From Dendrocalamus latiflorus (Eukaryota > Streptophyta > Magnoliopsida > Poales > Poaceae), in NCBI GenBank assembly GCA_017311315.1, contig CM029660.1:17663430-17727429 (forward strand): DNA of 64,000 nt. The letters run 5' to 3'. Shown here piece by piece: positions 11,656 through 23,256 of this stretch. Under the pieces are notes generated by a model that ran no database searches, was not told the origin of the DNA, and worked only from the letters and a program-made list of their open reading frames with translations. The translations under genes were made by a program, and so were the position numbers. Position 1 is the stretch's first letter; the number at the start of each line of letters is the position of its first letter.

Positions 11656-11835
11656 CAGGGTCCGGTCAGACGGTAGTAGGTCGGGTGGTCAGACTGCTGT
11701 TACAGGGCTGGTCTGACCGGTGTTACTAGGTCGGTCTGACCGCCCAAGAGCCACCGATCTGACCGCCTTGTAACATCCGGTCTGACCACCAACCACTGAG
11801 CGGTCTGACCGCTCCAAACCCTAGCGGTCTGACCT
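11656..11835. repeat. Cluster of GGTCTGACCG-type motifs
   Basis: At least seven close variants of CGGTCTGACCG or its complement CGGTCAGACCG occur at 15-30 base spacing. The core is a near-perfect inverted repeat (CGGTC, one base, GACCG). Similar clusters recur at 36965-37030, 48915-49045 and 53420-53560, all in copia-type LTR sequence. Confidence 0.7.
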
Positions 11836-12837
11836 GGGACTTGCGAACAGAGGAGAAAAATCAGTGACTGAAACTTTGCACAGTAAAAACTGAAATTGCA
11901 GATTCTAGGAAAATTTGATGAATAGCAGCTGTTCTTCTCAAGCCAAAAGAGTAGGATTTTAACCTAAATAACATTGAGACCTCAGGACCAAGAGAGTGCA
12001 TACCAAAAGAGCAAGATTCTAAAAACTGAGCTGAAATCGGAAAAGTGATAGAGAATGGGATTGTTTTCCAAATTTCTTGCCATTCTTGAGTCTTTTTCTT
12101 AGGAGACTTTAAGTTCAATCAAGCAATGATCTCACAACACTAAAGCACACACCTAGAACAAATATCTCGCTGAGAATCTGAGAGCCCAAGCATCCCCTGC
12201 CTCCAAACCCTAGAAATAGGTAAACAGAGGAGATTCTCCATCTCATTTCTTGGAGAGAAATCTGCAAATTAGATGTTTGCTCTCAGGAATGACTAGCCAA
12301 ATGGCTTTGGAGTTTCTCCTAGTTCAGAGCAATCCATTTTGCAGCTTCAAACAAAGATTCAACTCAAAGACAAAGTTTCAACCAAGAAAAAAAACCAAGA
12401 GGAAATAGAAACAAACAATAAAGCATTTCATCCACACAGATTATCACATTGAATAGAGATGAACGATTACATGAGAATTATAACCATCTCACTACATCCC
12501 CATACGCGATTGGATATGAGGAAGAACACACAGGAGAACCCTGAGAACATACTCGCACACACTGAGAGTACTCACTGCTTCTACTCACTCCTTACATTTT
12601 CCTGCACTGCCAAACCCCTCTACTTAAAGCCAAACTCGGAGCCTCAAGAGGAAATTCAAGAAGTCCAGGCCAACATCCACTCCCTTGCTCCATACACACA
12701 CACATGAGGCAAAGAAGTCAAACCCTCTCATAACCAAGGAATGGAGGGAACCAGCCACTACACTTAAAGCTTGAGTCAATTCTCCAAATTGCCCCTCAAG
12801 CAGCTTCCCGGAAGATTCCTGCAACCAGTACCTTGGC

Positions 12838-13130
12838 CGTCTGACCTCGACTCCTCCATGAGTCTAGTCCCGGTCCGCTTCGCTGCATACGACCGCATCC
12901 GGCATCCTAACCGTCTGGACCTCCGACTCCACCTGAGTCTAGTCCCGGTCCACCTCGCCGCTGCCTGTCGTGTCCACCCGACTCCGACCGACTGGACCTC
13001 CGACTCCAACTGAGTCTAGTCCTGGTCTGTTCCGTCGCACACGACTGCAACCAACATCCAACTGTCTGGACCTCCGACTCCTCCCTGAGCCAAGTCCCGG
13101 TCCACTCGTCGTTGCCCGTCGTGTCCATCA
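12838..13130. repeat. 75-bp tandem repeat in the copia LTR
   Basis: The block GACCTCCGACTCC...GAGTCTAGTCCCGGTCC recurs with its GACCTC starting at 12843, 12918, 12995 and 13069 (spacings 75, 77, 74), and a decayed copy starts at 13216. A weaker version of the same words (GACCTC...GAGCCTAGTCC) occurs at 51600-51790. Confidence 0.8.
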
Positions 13131-13445
13131 CTAGTAGCTCCAGCTCCGGTTCCTCGTCTCCCGACTCGCAACCACCTCAGCAGCCTCGATCATCTTCGAC
13201 ATCTCTGACCGTCTGGACCTTAACACCTCCTGTGCCTAGTCCCAATACTCCCACGCCTCACCATGACCTAGCTCCAAAGTCCTGCAGTCACACAGACAAG
13301 CAAACCGTGACATAGCACCGCACGAAATAGCATAATCAACAATAGCATTAGTAAAAGATACTCAACCCTGGAATTTCCAAAACAAACTCAAACTCTCTAA
13401 TACAACCGTCAGTTACTTATCACAAACATGGGGACACCTCCACAT

Positions 13446-13952
13446 GGTCTCTCATCACCGAAACAAGTCAGGACTATTTCTGAATCCGAGTCTAAAGGTG
13501 CTGCGTGACCTCCAATTGGGCCCAAGGGCTTTGTAATTTTTTTAGGGTGGGTCTCCCTTCTCCAATTCATATATTCACCCTCTACCCCTTTGAACTGTTT
13601 GGATTTCGTTGAGTTTAGGTTTAGCCATTGTGCAAACTTCTGTTCTTCAATTGTGTCGGACGACCACCTGTCAAGAGAGCCTTCGGAATCCTACCTTTTG
13701 AACTCAATATAAATATTTGCAATTTTAGATTGCTTGTTATCTTGTTCTTGCGTGTTCTTTGATTGCATGGAGGAATAGATCTTCGTGGTCAGGTCAACCG
13801 CGTTCTTGGCACGATTGATAACAACTTGGAGTGTGGTTCAGCGATTGCTAAGGCGCAAACGACGTCGTGCGGTTGTAGTCAGCTCGCAAGGGTCGCCTCC
13901 ACCAAAATGGATAGTTATCATCTATCGGAAGATCAGGACCCCATTGCCTCAT
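13446..13952 (+). repeat. Truncated CRM-type LTR (right part)
   Basis: It resembles the downstream half of the CRM LTRs at 14482-15399 and 28634-29517: GAAACAAGT, a CTGCGT block, the GCGAGGTCAAC-like block and GCCTCCACCAAA...GGAAGATC.GGACCCC in the same order. Identity is clearly lower than between those two LTRs. The TATA box and the LTR start are not preserved. Confidence 0.6.
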
Positions 13953-14481
13953 CAGAATCTTTGCAAAAATTGTACAAGGAACTAATCACTCGAGTTAAAG
14001 CAAGTGAACTCACTAAACAGGTGAATCTGTTCCTATGTTTCTTTGATTTCACTGCTAAGGACAGCTCTCTATCTATTCCTTCCACTTGTATATTCTCAGG
14101 TTATTAGGTGAGTAAGAACTTGATGCTACCAATTGGGAGGTGAGGGAGGCCGGTGCACCAAGATAATGTTCAAATGGAGGAGACGATGATGCTTCACTTA
14201 TATTAGTGGGAAAAGCCACCAAGATGCTGGAATCAAATTTTTAAGCTCCAAATTTAAGATTGGACAAGACTAGCTCAACTGTGTCCAGTTTTCAATTATG
14301 AGTTTGTTTAAGATTGGGACCAATCCAACATCGGGTGTTTTGGGCTTTAGTTTTCATTTTGGTTTAGTTTCGAGGTGATGGCGATGTCGAAACTTCAAAC
14401 GAGCTAAAAATGAATATTTGGGCCGCAAGGAAAGTTGAGCTATTGTCAAGAAAGTTGTACACCACTCTCATGGGCCAACCA
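13953..14481 (+). repeat. CRM-type LTR fragment with pol tail, left of the insertion
   Basis: The plus-strand frame around 13955-14107 reads LITRVKASELTKQVNLFL, a decayed version of the ITRARA...LNLQV tail encoded at the start of CRM LTRs. The remainder is non-coding. The full CRM element 14482-29517 inserted here: AACCA occurs at 14477-14481 and again at 29518-29522. The right half of this LTR probably resumes at 29523. Confidence 0.5.
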
Positions 14482-15399
14482 TGATGAGGACATCACTTCT
14501 TCAGATACACACAACACTCCTCCACTTGACATTCAAGGACCAATCACTAGAGCTCGCGCCTGACAATTGAATTTACAGGTGAGCTCGTTCCTAAGTACTT
14601 CTTTTTGTTCATTTGAGAATCGATTGCTACCTAATGATTTAATTATGATTAGGAACCATGGAGAGGACCTGGAAGTATTTGGAGAAGGACTACGAGACGC
14701 ACAAGTCCAGCAAGGGCGGTCGAATCATGTTGGAGGGCCAACTCAAGCCGACTTCGAATCCAATTCGGAGTCCAGGACCAGGCCGCACTAAAACGGACGC
14801 CCAGATCGCATCCGGGCTCCGTTTTTCACGTTATACATATGGATGGAAAGCTGAGAAGACAACCTTTCCAATGGCTCTAGTCCCATGTCAAAATTCCTTC
14901 TGAGTCAACGGGAATCATCGAAACAAGTGGGCATTCAGAATCTGTTAGGGTGCTGCATCACCGTCTTTTGGGCCGTTCGGCTTTGTATCGTGTTGGAGCC
15001 CATTAGGGCGCGTCCAGGGGTTTTGCATGCCCCTCACTCCTTTATATCCAGCTGCCACCCCCACCATTAGGGTTTGGGTTTTGCTTAGATTAATCTGTTT
15101 TTGAACAGTTTCGCCGTTCATCGGTTTGTGAGACCTCAACTTTCGAGTGCTAAATCAATACATCTGCAATTCAGTTGTGTTCTTCCTTGTTCTTGCTTGT
15201 GTTCTTCGATTCGCAGGCGAGGATTAGCCTTCTTGGCGAGGTCAACTGGGCTGCGCACGGTTGATAACCTGAGGAGACGTGGTGCTGCGATTGCAGGGAT
15301 CGGAACGTGTTGTTCGGAAGCCGGATCAATTTGTGTCGCGCCTCCACCAAATCGAACATATCCAGAACCTGTTGGAAGATCGGGACCCCGTTCCTATCA
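14482..15399 (+). repeat. 5' LTR of CRM-like element 3
   Basis: 918 bp, TGATGAGG...CCTATCA. The first 310 bases are the DNA of the pol C-terminal tail. In this copy an in-frame TGA stands at about 14562, where the 3' copy has CGA, a CpG-to-TpG type change. TTTATATCC near 15041 may be the TATA region. Confidence 0.88.
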
Positions 15400-15401
15400 A
15401 G

Positions 15402-15414
15402 TGGTAATCAGAGC
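15402..15414 (+). other. Primer-binding site of element 3
   Basis: TGGTAATCAGAGC, two bases after the LTR. It is the initiator-tRNA-Met complement with one extra A. Confidence 0.75.
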
Positions 15415-16572
15415 TTCGGGTGTTCCTTCAGGTTCGAGTTTACCCTAGCTTTGTTGTTTTCGGTTTCGTCCTAGAGTCAAAGAAAAAGCCCTAAAAAAAT
15501 TTGTAGTCATAGGTTGTTTCCTGTCCCAGATCTCGTTTAGCCTTTTGCACAATTTGATTTCAGAGTCCGTAGTGTTGTGTTTGTGTCCTTAGTCGAGTTG
15601 TGTTGCTGGTTTAGATCGTGTTTTGTTTCGGGTTGTCTTGCTTCCACTACCTCTCATACAAACCCTAGCCGTCAATTTTGTTTTCCCACCTATATCCCAC
15701 CCTCTGTTTGAGTCATCCATCACGTCTCGTGATCTTCCAGCACCATCCCCCACCTTTCCCCGAGCTTCCGCCCCCAATTTTCACCAATTTCCTCCACCCG
15801 ATTTCGTTTCGGCCTCCACAGCAACCATAACTCGGAGGCCCTCCTTCAAACGGCCGTAACTTTCTCATACGGACTCGAAATCAGGCGATTTTTTTTTGAA
15901 ATTGGGTGAAATTAAATTTTGCATCCAAAACTCCCCAACTTTGTCGGGTTTGGCGAATTTATTTTGCCCAAATTCGGCTTGGAAAGTGCAGTACTCGAGC
16001 TCCGAAATTTCATCACCGAATTTACAGCACATTCATCATTTTCTGTAGGCCACACCTTACATCAGATTGAGGTGAAACTTTGTGTGGTTCCTATTTCTGT
16101 GCTCTGCTTTGCCCAAAAAAAAATGGGACAGAGCACAGTTTTAGGTGACAGAGCTTCATTTGTTTAGTGCTTATGCTGAAATAAGTTTCTCATTGCCAGG
16201 CCATCTTTGTTGCTGTCTTTGCTTTCCTATTCTGGTCTTGACTCCTTGTTCATCATATCCTAACACTGATATAGGACACATTTAGACCAGCAACTAGGAC
16301 CAGTGCTTTGGACATTTATTCAGCATTACTATCTGTTATTGATTTGTGTTCCACTAATATATTTGGCCTGCCAAGCTCCATATACCTACTTCCGGATAGC
16401 ACAGTTTTTGACCCTTGCAATCGCCGGATCACACTCTCCAGGTATCATTTGCCTTGCTTTGGTAAGAACACTTGTAAGAGCTCGGTAAGCCACTTCCTTT
16501 GCGGGTTTCCACTGCCCTTACCTTGTAGTTGATAGGGATAATCCTTTTGTTTTCCCTGTGTTTCCACTAACC
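15415..16572 (+). other. Leader of element 3
   Basis: About 1.16 kb without a supported gene. Short open frames at 15623-15859, 15919-16167 and 16303-16532 have no recognisable similarity. The gag ATG at 16573 follows. Confidence 0.6.
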
Positions 16573-19500
16573 ATGGCAGGAGACGAAGGGGACGGGACAC
16601 CGGTCGATTTCAACGAGGGTGTTAGTCGCGGCCAGCTACAAGCTTCACTCACTGATCTCGGTGCGAGAATGGACATCGTCGCCGCCATTGCCAAGTTGAA
16701 CACCACGGAAGGCATTGAGCGGGTGGAGCGGCGGATGGCTGACCTCACTGGTCGGATGGACACATTGGAGGCACGCCTGCCACCTGTCAATGACGACCAT
16801 CATCGTGATGATGACACAGTGTATGATGCGGATGGCAACATTGATCAGCAGGCGACACAAGATGCACAACTTCGTCGGCGTCTTCAGCAAAACCGACATG
16901 GTATGGGAGGTAATAACCAGAACCGTCATGGTAACGATGACCCTTTTGCTAAAGTCAAGTTTACCATTCCATCTTTTTCTGGTCTTTATGATGCTGAAAT
17001 ATATCTTGATTGGGAAATGACGGTAGAGCAGAAGTTTAACTCTCACTTGGTTCCTGAACAACATAGAGTTAGACAAGCTACTAGTGAGTTTAAGGACTTT
17101 GCTATTATCTGGTGGAATGAACTGGGTACCATGCGCTTACAACCTGATACATGGGAGCGGTTAAAAAAAGCTATGCGTAATCGTTTTGTTCCTCCCTCAT
17201 ATAAACGTGATTTGAGAAAAACATTGCAGCGCTTGGAACAAGGTGATAGTTCTGTTCAGGACTATTATGCTGAGCTTCAAAAGGGTATGGTGCGTTGTGG
17301 GGTTGTTGAGGAAACAGAGGATAAGATTTGTCATTTTTACGGAGGGGGGGGGGGTTACAGCGTGAAATTCAGGACATTGTTGATTATAAAGATTTTACTA
17401 CTGTCAACCAGTTGTTCCAGCTTGCTATGCTTGCAGAAAAAGAATTGCAGGGACGCAAGGAATCAGCGAAGGCAAGCACCGGACGACCCTTCTACACGCC
17501 GCAAATACACTTTTATGCATAAGGGAAAGAATGTTACTTTACTGCCTTTGACCCTAGCTGAGATTATAGAGGCCGATAGGGAGAGAGCTGCTGCTACTAA
17601 TGATCCAAAAGAACATGAAAAATCTGAAAAACAGCAAGTACTCCATTTGAAAAATTCTGTTATGCTTGCCACAAAATCAGACCTTGCTGCAATTGATGAT
17701 GTTAATGATACATGCTATGCTTTTGTGTGCAAAGATGCTTTATTTTCTCTTGATAATATGCCTTGCACTTTGCCTGCTCCTGTCACTAACCTTTTGCAGG
17801 AGTTTGGAGATGTTTTCCCTGATGAGATACCTCCAGGACTTCCACCCATTCGAGGGATTGAGCACCAGATTGACTTGATCCCTGGAGCGAGTTTGCCAAA
17901 CCGTGCGGCGTACAGGACCAATCCCGAAGAGACTAAGGAGATTCAGCGACAAGTCAAGGACCTTTTGGACCGTGGGTACGTACGTGAGAGCCTTAGTCCT
18001 TATGCTGTTCCTGTTCTTTTGGTTCCCAAAAAAGATGGTTCTTGGTGTATGTGTGTAGATTGTAGAGCCATTAACAACATTACTATAAGGTATCGTCATC
18101 CTATTCCTAGGCTAGACCACATGCTTGATGGGTTGTGTGGTGCTATAATTTTCACAAAGATTGACTTGCGTAGTGGATACCACCAAATAAGAATGAAACT
18201 TGACGATGAATGGAAAACTGCTTTTAAAACTAAGTTCGGCTTGTATGAGTGGTTAGTCATGCCTTTTGGTTTAACTAATGCACCTAGCACTTTCATGAGA
18301 TTAATGAACGAGGTTTTACGTCCTTTCATTGGCAAATTTGTGGTCGTTTACTTTGATGATATCTTGATTTATAGCAAGTCCATGGATGAACATTTGAATC
18401 ACTTACGTGCTGTTTTTAATGCTTTGAGAGATGCACGTTTGTTTGGTAACCTTCAGAAGTGCACCTTTTGCAAGGATCGAGTCTCTTTTCTTGGCTATGT
18501 TGTGACTCCACAGGGAATTGAGGTTGATAGAGCCAAGGTGGAGGCGATATGGAGTTGGCCCACGCCCACGACGGTCTCCCAAGTGCGGAGTTTTCTTGGC
18601 CTTGCAGGATTTTATCGCCGCTTTGTCAAGGAATTCAGTATCATTGCGACACCGTTGATTGAGTTGACAAAGAAGGGCGTCGTGTTCCATTGGGGGCCAT
18701 CACAAGAGGAGTCCTTTAATCTTTTGAAGGACAAGCTTACACACGCACCATTGCTCCAACTTCCGGATTTTGGTAAGACTTTTGAGCTGGAATGTGATGC
18801 TAGCGGAATTGGTATTGGTGGTGTTTTGATGCAAGAAGGCAAACTTGTTGCCTACTTTAGTGAAAAATTGAATGGTCCTACTCTTAATTATTCCACGTAT
18901 GATAAAGAATTGTATGCTCTTGTTCGTTCTTTAGAGACGTGGCAACACTATTTATGGCCCAAAGAATTTGTCTTTCATTCCGATCATGAATCACTTAAGC
19001 ATATTCGTAGTCAAACCAATTTGAATCGTAGACATGCTAAGTGGGTTGAATTTATTGAATCTTTTCCTTATGTCATTAAACACAAGAAAGGGAAAGATAA
19101 TGTGATTGCTGATGCTTTGTCTCGACGCTATACCATGTTGTCTCAACTTGATTGTCGCATTTTTGGTCTTGAACCTATTAAAGCACAATATGCTTTTGAT
19201 GCTGATTTTAAGGATGTGTTGTTGCATTGTAAAGAGGGACAAGCATGGAATAAATTCGTGATCAATGATGGGTTTTTGTTTAGAGCTAACCGCCTATGCA
19301 TTCCAGTTGGATCTGTTCGTCTTTTGTTGTTGCAGGAGGCGCATGGAGGTGGTTTGATGGGACATTTTGGTGCTAAGAAGACGGAGGATATTCTGGCCAC
19401 ACACTTCTTTTGGCCAAAGATGAGGCGAGATGTTGAGCGGTTTGCTGCACTACATGTCAAAAAGCTAAGCCTCGCTTGAATCCACATGGTTTATATATGC

Positions 19501-20397
19501 CTCTTCCTGTTCCCTCTATTCCGTGGGCAGATATTTCTATGGACTTTGTTTTAGGATTACCCAGGACTAAGAGGGGGAGGGATAGCATTTTTGTTGTTGT
19601 GGATCGCTTTTCTAAGATGGCTCACTTTATACCATGTCATAAAACCGATGATGCCGTTCATATTGCTGACCTCTTTTTCAAAGAGATAGTTTGTTTGCAT
19701 GGTATGCCTTCTATTATTGTTTCAGATCGTGATGCCAAGTTCTTGAGTCACTTTTGGCGTACTCTTGTTCCTCTATGGAACAAGTTGGGTACAAAGTTGT
19801 TATTCTCTACAACATGTCACCCACAAACTGATGGCCAAACTGAGGTGGTGAACCGCACATTGTCTACCATGTTGAGAGCTGTTTTGAAGAATAATTTGAA
19901 GCTGTGGGAAGAGTGTTTGCCGCATGTTGAGTTCGCATATAATCGAGCGGAACACTCCACCACCAAGGTAAGTGTGTATGGATTCAATCCACGTGCCCCT
20001 ATTGATATTTTACCTTTGCCTACTAGTGAGAGAGTTCATAATGATGCTAAGAAGCGTGCTGATTTTATTGTCAAAATGCATGAGACTACTAAGGCAAACA
20101 TTGAAAAGATGAATGAAAAATATAGGATTACTGGTAGTAAAGGTAGAAAGGAAGTTAAACTTGAACCGGGTGATTTTGTTTGGTTGCACTTGAGAAAGGA
20201 TAGATTTCCTGAGTTAAGAAAGTCAAAATTGATGCCTAGAGCTGCTGGTCCTTTTAAGATAGTTGAGAAGATAAATGATAATGCATATAAACTTGAGTTG
20301 CCTCCCGAGTTTGGGGTTAGTCCCACCTTTAACATTTCAAATTTGAAGCCATACTTGGGAGAAGAAGATGAGGCTGTGTTGAGGACAACTCCGCATC

Positions 20398-20410
20398 AAG
20401 AGGGGGAAGA
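20398..20410 (+). other. Polypurine tract of element 3
   Basis: AAGAGGGGGAAGA lies immediately before the LTR start TGATGAGGAC at 20411 and encodes part of QEGEDD. Confidence 0.78.
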
Positions 20411-20441
20411 TGATGAGGACATCACTTCTTCGGATAGACAC
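20411..20441 (+). repeat. First 31 bp of the 3' LTR of element 3
   Basis: It matches the start of the 5' LTR at 14482 except for two substitutions. It is split from the rest of the LTR (28634-29517) by the copia element. Its last five bases, GACAC, are the left target duplication, one change from CACAC. Confidence 0.88.
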
Positions 20442-21861
20442 TGTTAGTGATATGCCCTAGAGGCAACATGGAGATGTTATATATATCACATACTATGTTT
20501 ATGATGCATTAGTTTGTTCCTTGAAATAGACATTATCATTATTGATCAATGAGTATGTGACTTATTCATGAGACTCTTAATGTCAAAATGTTGCTATTTC
20601 TAAATGATCCCTGATTATATATCACATGAGGAACAAATATGATTCAAAGATCAGCATATGTATTGATTGATGATCATGTCTCATGGATCATGGTATGGAG
20701 ATACCAAATCAATAATATGGACATGTGTTAGTGAACATATGTTGGATAGACCCGCCATGAGACACTGCAGAGATTCCATGTGTCATCAGTTGGTCTCAAG
20801 TAGTGTTTATGTGGAATCCTTAGACTTGAGATCATCATGGTTCCCAACATGCGTAGTAGCTTATTTTGGGACTACTAAACACTACTCCGTAACTGGGTAG
20901 TCATAAAAGTAGTCTTTGGGTTTGCCATGAAACATGTAGTGGGATGTGAATGATCAAGATAGAATTTGCCCCTCCTTATGGGAGAGATATCTCTGGGCCC
21001 CTCGATGTAATGGATTATGAAAGTGCATGGCCATGCCAAGGTGATTGAGGAGTCAATCACGAGTTTATAATCCATCACGAAATCGAGAGAGTGATTGAGC
21101 TATTAAGAGGATGACACAGGTCTCGCCTTGAGCTTAATCTATATCGTGAGGCAAAGGGATTCGTACATGAGAACATTACAGGTTCAGCCGATATGATCTT
21201 TACGTATACTTTGGGGTTAATATGTCTTGCTAGAGGCCGCTATTAACAGGGTGACCGGAAAGGCATTTCCGGGTCGCGACCAAGTATACGTGAACCTACA
21301 GGGTCGCACACTTAACGGGTTGGAACACTAATTCGAATGTGATTCGGATGTGGGCTCAATTCGGATAGAGATCCGGATAGACTCCTATTGGGCCTCGGTC
21401 CACGTGGCCCAAGTGAGGAGGTCTATATATATGGAGGCGGGGGGGGGGGGGGCTGAGGGATGCACGCTTCTGTTCCTCCCGAGCAAAACCCTAGCCGCCA
21501 CCTCCCGAGCCAAACGCTAGCCGCTCGCGAGTGCTGGTACACTCGCGATCGGCGTTCCTGCCCCAGACGTGTGGATACCGGTGGAGGCGCTGCTCGTTGC
21601 GGCGTTGATCGGCATCAACAATCTACAGATTGGATCTGCTCGTGGTGTGGTTGATCGCGTGGAGGAGACGATCTGTTCGGGACGATCGGCTACTTCCACT
21701 ACTACCTCGACGCGCGTGGTTGGATCGGCTTCTCCAACTCTTCTTCCGCTGCGCTGCGCGTCTAGTGGTAACGATCTATGATCCCTCCTTAGCATGATGT
21801 CCTGGTGTGCGCGGTAGAAATTTTTAATTTTCTGCTATCGTAGCCTACGCGCGTTCCTTCA
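20442..21861 (+). repeat. 5' LTR of the copia element
   Basis: TGTTAGTGATATG...CGTTCCTTCA, 1420 bp. It contains a G run near 21440, and CTATATATATGG at about 21422 is a promoter candidate. Short open frames at 20667, 20875, 21460 and 21517 are duplicated in both LTRs and are not regarded as genes. Confidence 0.92.
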
Positions 21862-21862
21862 G

Positions 21863-21875
21863 TGGTATCAGAGCC
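21863..21875 (+). other. Primer-binding site of the copia element
   Basis: TGGTATCAGAGCC, a perfect complement to the initiator tRNA-Met 3' end, one base after the LTR. Confidence 0.9.
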
Positions 21876-22051
21876 ATCTTGCTTAGTTTGCGATCTGGAT
21901 CAGCGCATATGTTGATATGCGGTTGTAGTAGATTGGATCTATTACAGTCTAGATCAGTCGGTTCATGTGATGAATCGATGGTAGCACGGGTTGATGAGAT
22001 CAATCGGTGAATAGGGGTTAGATGAGGCGCAGATTGTATCACTACTAGTGC

Positions 22052-22290
22052 CCTAGAGATTGTCTCGGATCGGCATAAGGTGGTTATGTCGAATACTAGT
22101 AGGATATGAATCTGATAGCCTCGGGCCAATGGAAAAACTAGTGTCCTAGAGAATGTCTCGGATCGGCATAAGGTGGTTATGTCGAATACTAGTAGGTTAC
22201 GGATCTGATGGCCTCGGCCCAGTGGAAAAACTAGCGTCCTAGAGAATGTCTCGGATCGGCATAAGGTGGTTGTGCCGAATAGTTTTTCCA
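22052..22290. repeat. 93-bp tandem repeat in the copia leader
   Basis: The unit CCTAGAGA.TGTCTCGGATCGG...GTGGAAAAACTAG begins at 22052, 22145 and 22238, exactly 93 bases apart each time. Two copies are complete and the third is partial (about 50 bases). Internal words GATCGGCATAAGGTGG are unchanged across copies. It lies about 180 bases after the primer-binding site. Confidence 0.9.
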
Positions 22291-23256
22291 TTGCGATTTC
22301 ATCGATTGGATCTGTAAATTCCGTGCGTACCCGCCATGTATAGCGTCATGGGTTCACATCGTTAGGTAGAATGCGATTCTACGTCTAACTTCTTTTTGCA
22401 GGGAATGATGTGAATAGTATGGCCCTATATCTTATTGGAATGTATGAGATGTATGTGATGCATGTAACATTCGTTCATGGCCTGCGTGTCATGATTATTT
22501 CAGCTATTGTTAGCTGTCTATATTGTATTTAACGACCTGCGTGTCGACCTTAATGCTTGAATCTATCTTTGTAATCTTCAATTTCTAGCTATTATAGGTA
22601 GTAGCCTAGTTTTGAGGTTACAAGCTTTCAAGCATGGTGGCCTAAAGGAGTGATGTGGAGGATGGAGATCGTCTACACCTACATGGAGATGGAGATCACC
22701 ATTTTTTGGGCCATACTACTTCACAGTTAAATGTGTTTATCTGTGATATTATCTATCTTATTCTTATGCAATGATATTTTGCTTTGGTAGGATAGAATCC
22801 CTCATAAAATTAGGTGTTCATGCCCTTCCATATGTTGCACCAAAAGATAATGATCACCGCATGGTAGGTCTACCAAAGTAGAGTGTCGTCGGTTATCATC
22901 ATTATTTGGGGTAGATGTCGGACATCTACATGCGGAAGCATTTGGTTTACTTAACAAGGTTATCAAAACAGTTTTGGACCTTGGGGCATAGGTTGGGGCC
23001 GGGGCATATTGATGTCACCCAACAAGCAAGAGTCACATAGGGATGTGATTAGCAAGGTGTTGCTTACCCATGTCACTAGTTTTCTAGCCGTGATGCCAAA
23101 GCTCACTAGGAATTAGTGAAATGAGGATCTTGGCCCACTATGTAATTTAGAGGGAGTTTTGTTGCAAAACACATAGTGGGAGTCTTTTGTTAAATAGTTT
23201 AATAAAAAATGAACATAAACATAGTGCTAAACTTTGCATATTCTTTGTTGTAGATC
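22291..23256 (+). other. Remainder of the copia leader
   Basis: About 970 bases between the tandem repeat and the gag ATG. No coding signal is seen. A packaging or dimerisation function would be usual here but nothing specific is visible. Confidence 0.6.

Larger units (their letters stand above)
11456..13445 (-). repeat. 5' LTR of the minus-strand copia element
   Basis: On the plus strand it begins TGTAGGATCGG (so the element's LTR ends CCTACA) and runs for about 2 kb until an unrelated CRM LTR fragment starts near 13446. The true other end is not certain. It contains a G run at 11481, a cluster of palindrome-like GGTCTGACCG motifs (11656-11835) and a 75-bp tandem repeat (12838-13130). Short open frames (11861-12118, 12459-12707, 12771-13315) fall in repeats and look incidental. 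Confidence 0.65.
16573..20441 (+). pseudogene. Gag-pol of CRM-like element 3, frameshifted
   Basis: The likely start is the ATG at 16573 (MAGDEGDG). Gag carries an acidic N-terminus, then the retrotransposon gag core (WEMTVEQKFN, WWNELG, YYAELQKG). A G run at 17343-17353 shifts the frame, and at about 17490 a deletion removes the zinc knuckle and the protease catalytic half, after which the frame returns at the protease end (YTFMHKGKNVTLLPL). Reverse transcriptase follows with YFDDILIY and MPFGLTNAPSTFM, then RNase H (ECDASGIGIGG). At 19450 a deletion of about five bases removes a zinc-site residue of integrase and ends that frame at 19479. Integrase continues in another frame from 19476 with the DDE residues (SMDFVLGLP, VSDRDAKF, TEVVNR). 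The tail enters the 3' LTR and is cut by the copia element at 20441. Confidence 0.9.

Noticed and set aside
4620..20447. Possibility of endogenous pararetrovirus sequence among the gypsy-like polymerases
   Set aside because: All copies have LTRs, primer-binding sites, integrase with DDE residues and gag of retrotransposon type. No movement-protein or coat-protein motif of caulimoviruses is seen.
22052..22290. Regularly spaced repeats that could suggest a CRISPR array
   Set aside because: The 93-bp units are contiguous tandem copies without unique spacers, inside a retrotransposon leader in a plant genome.
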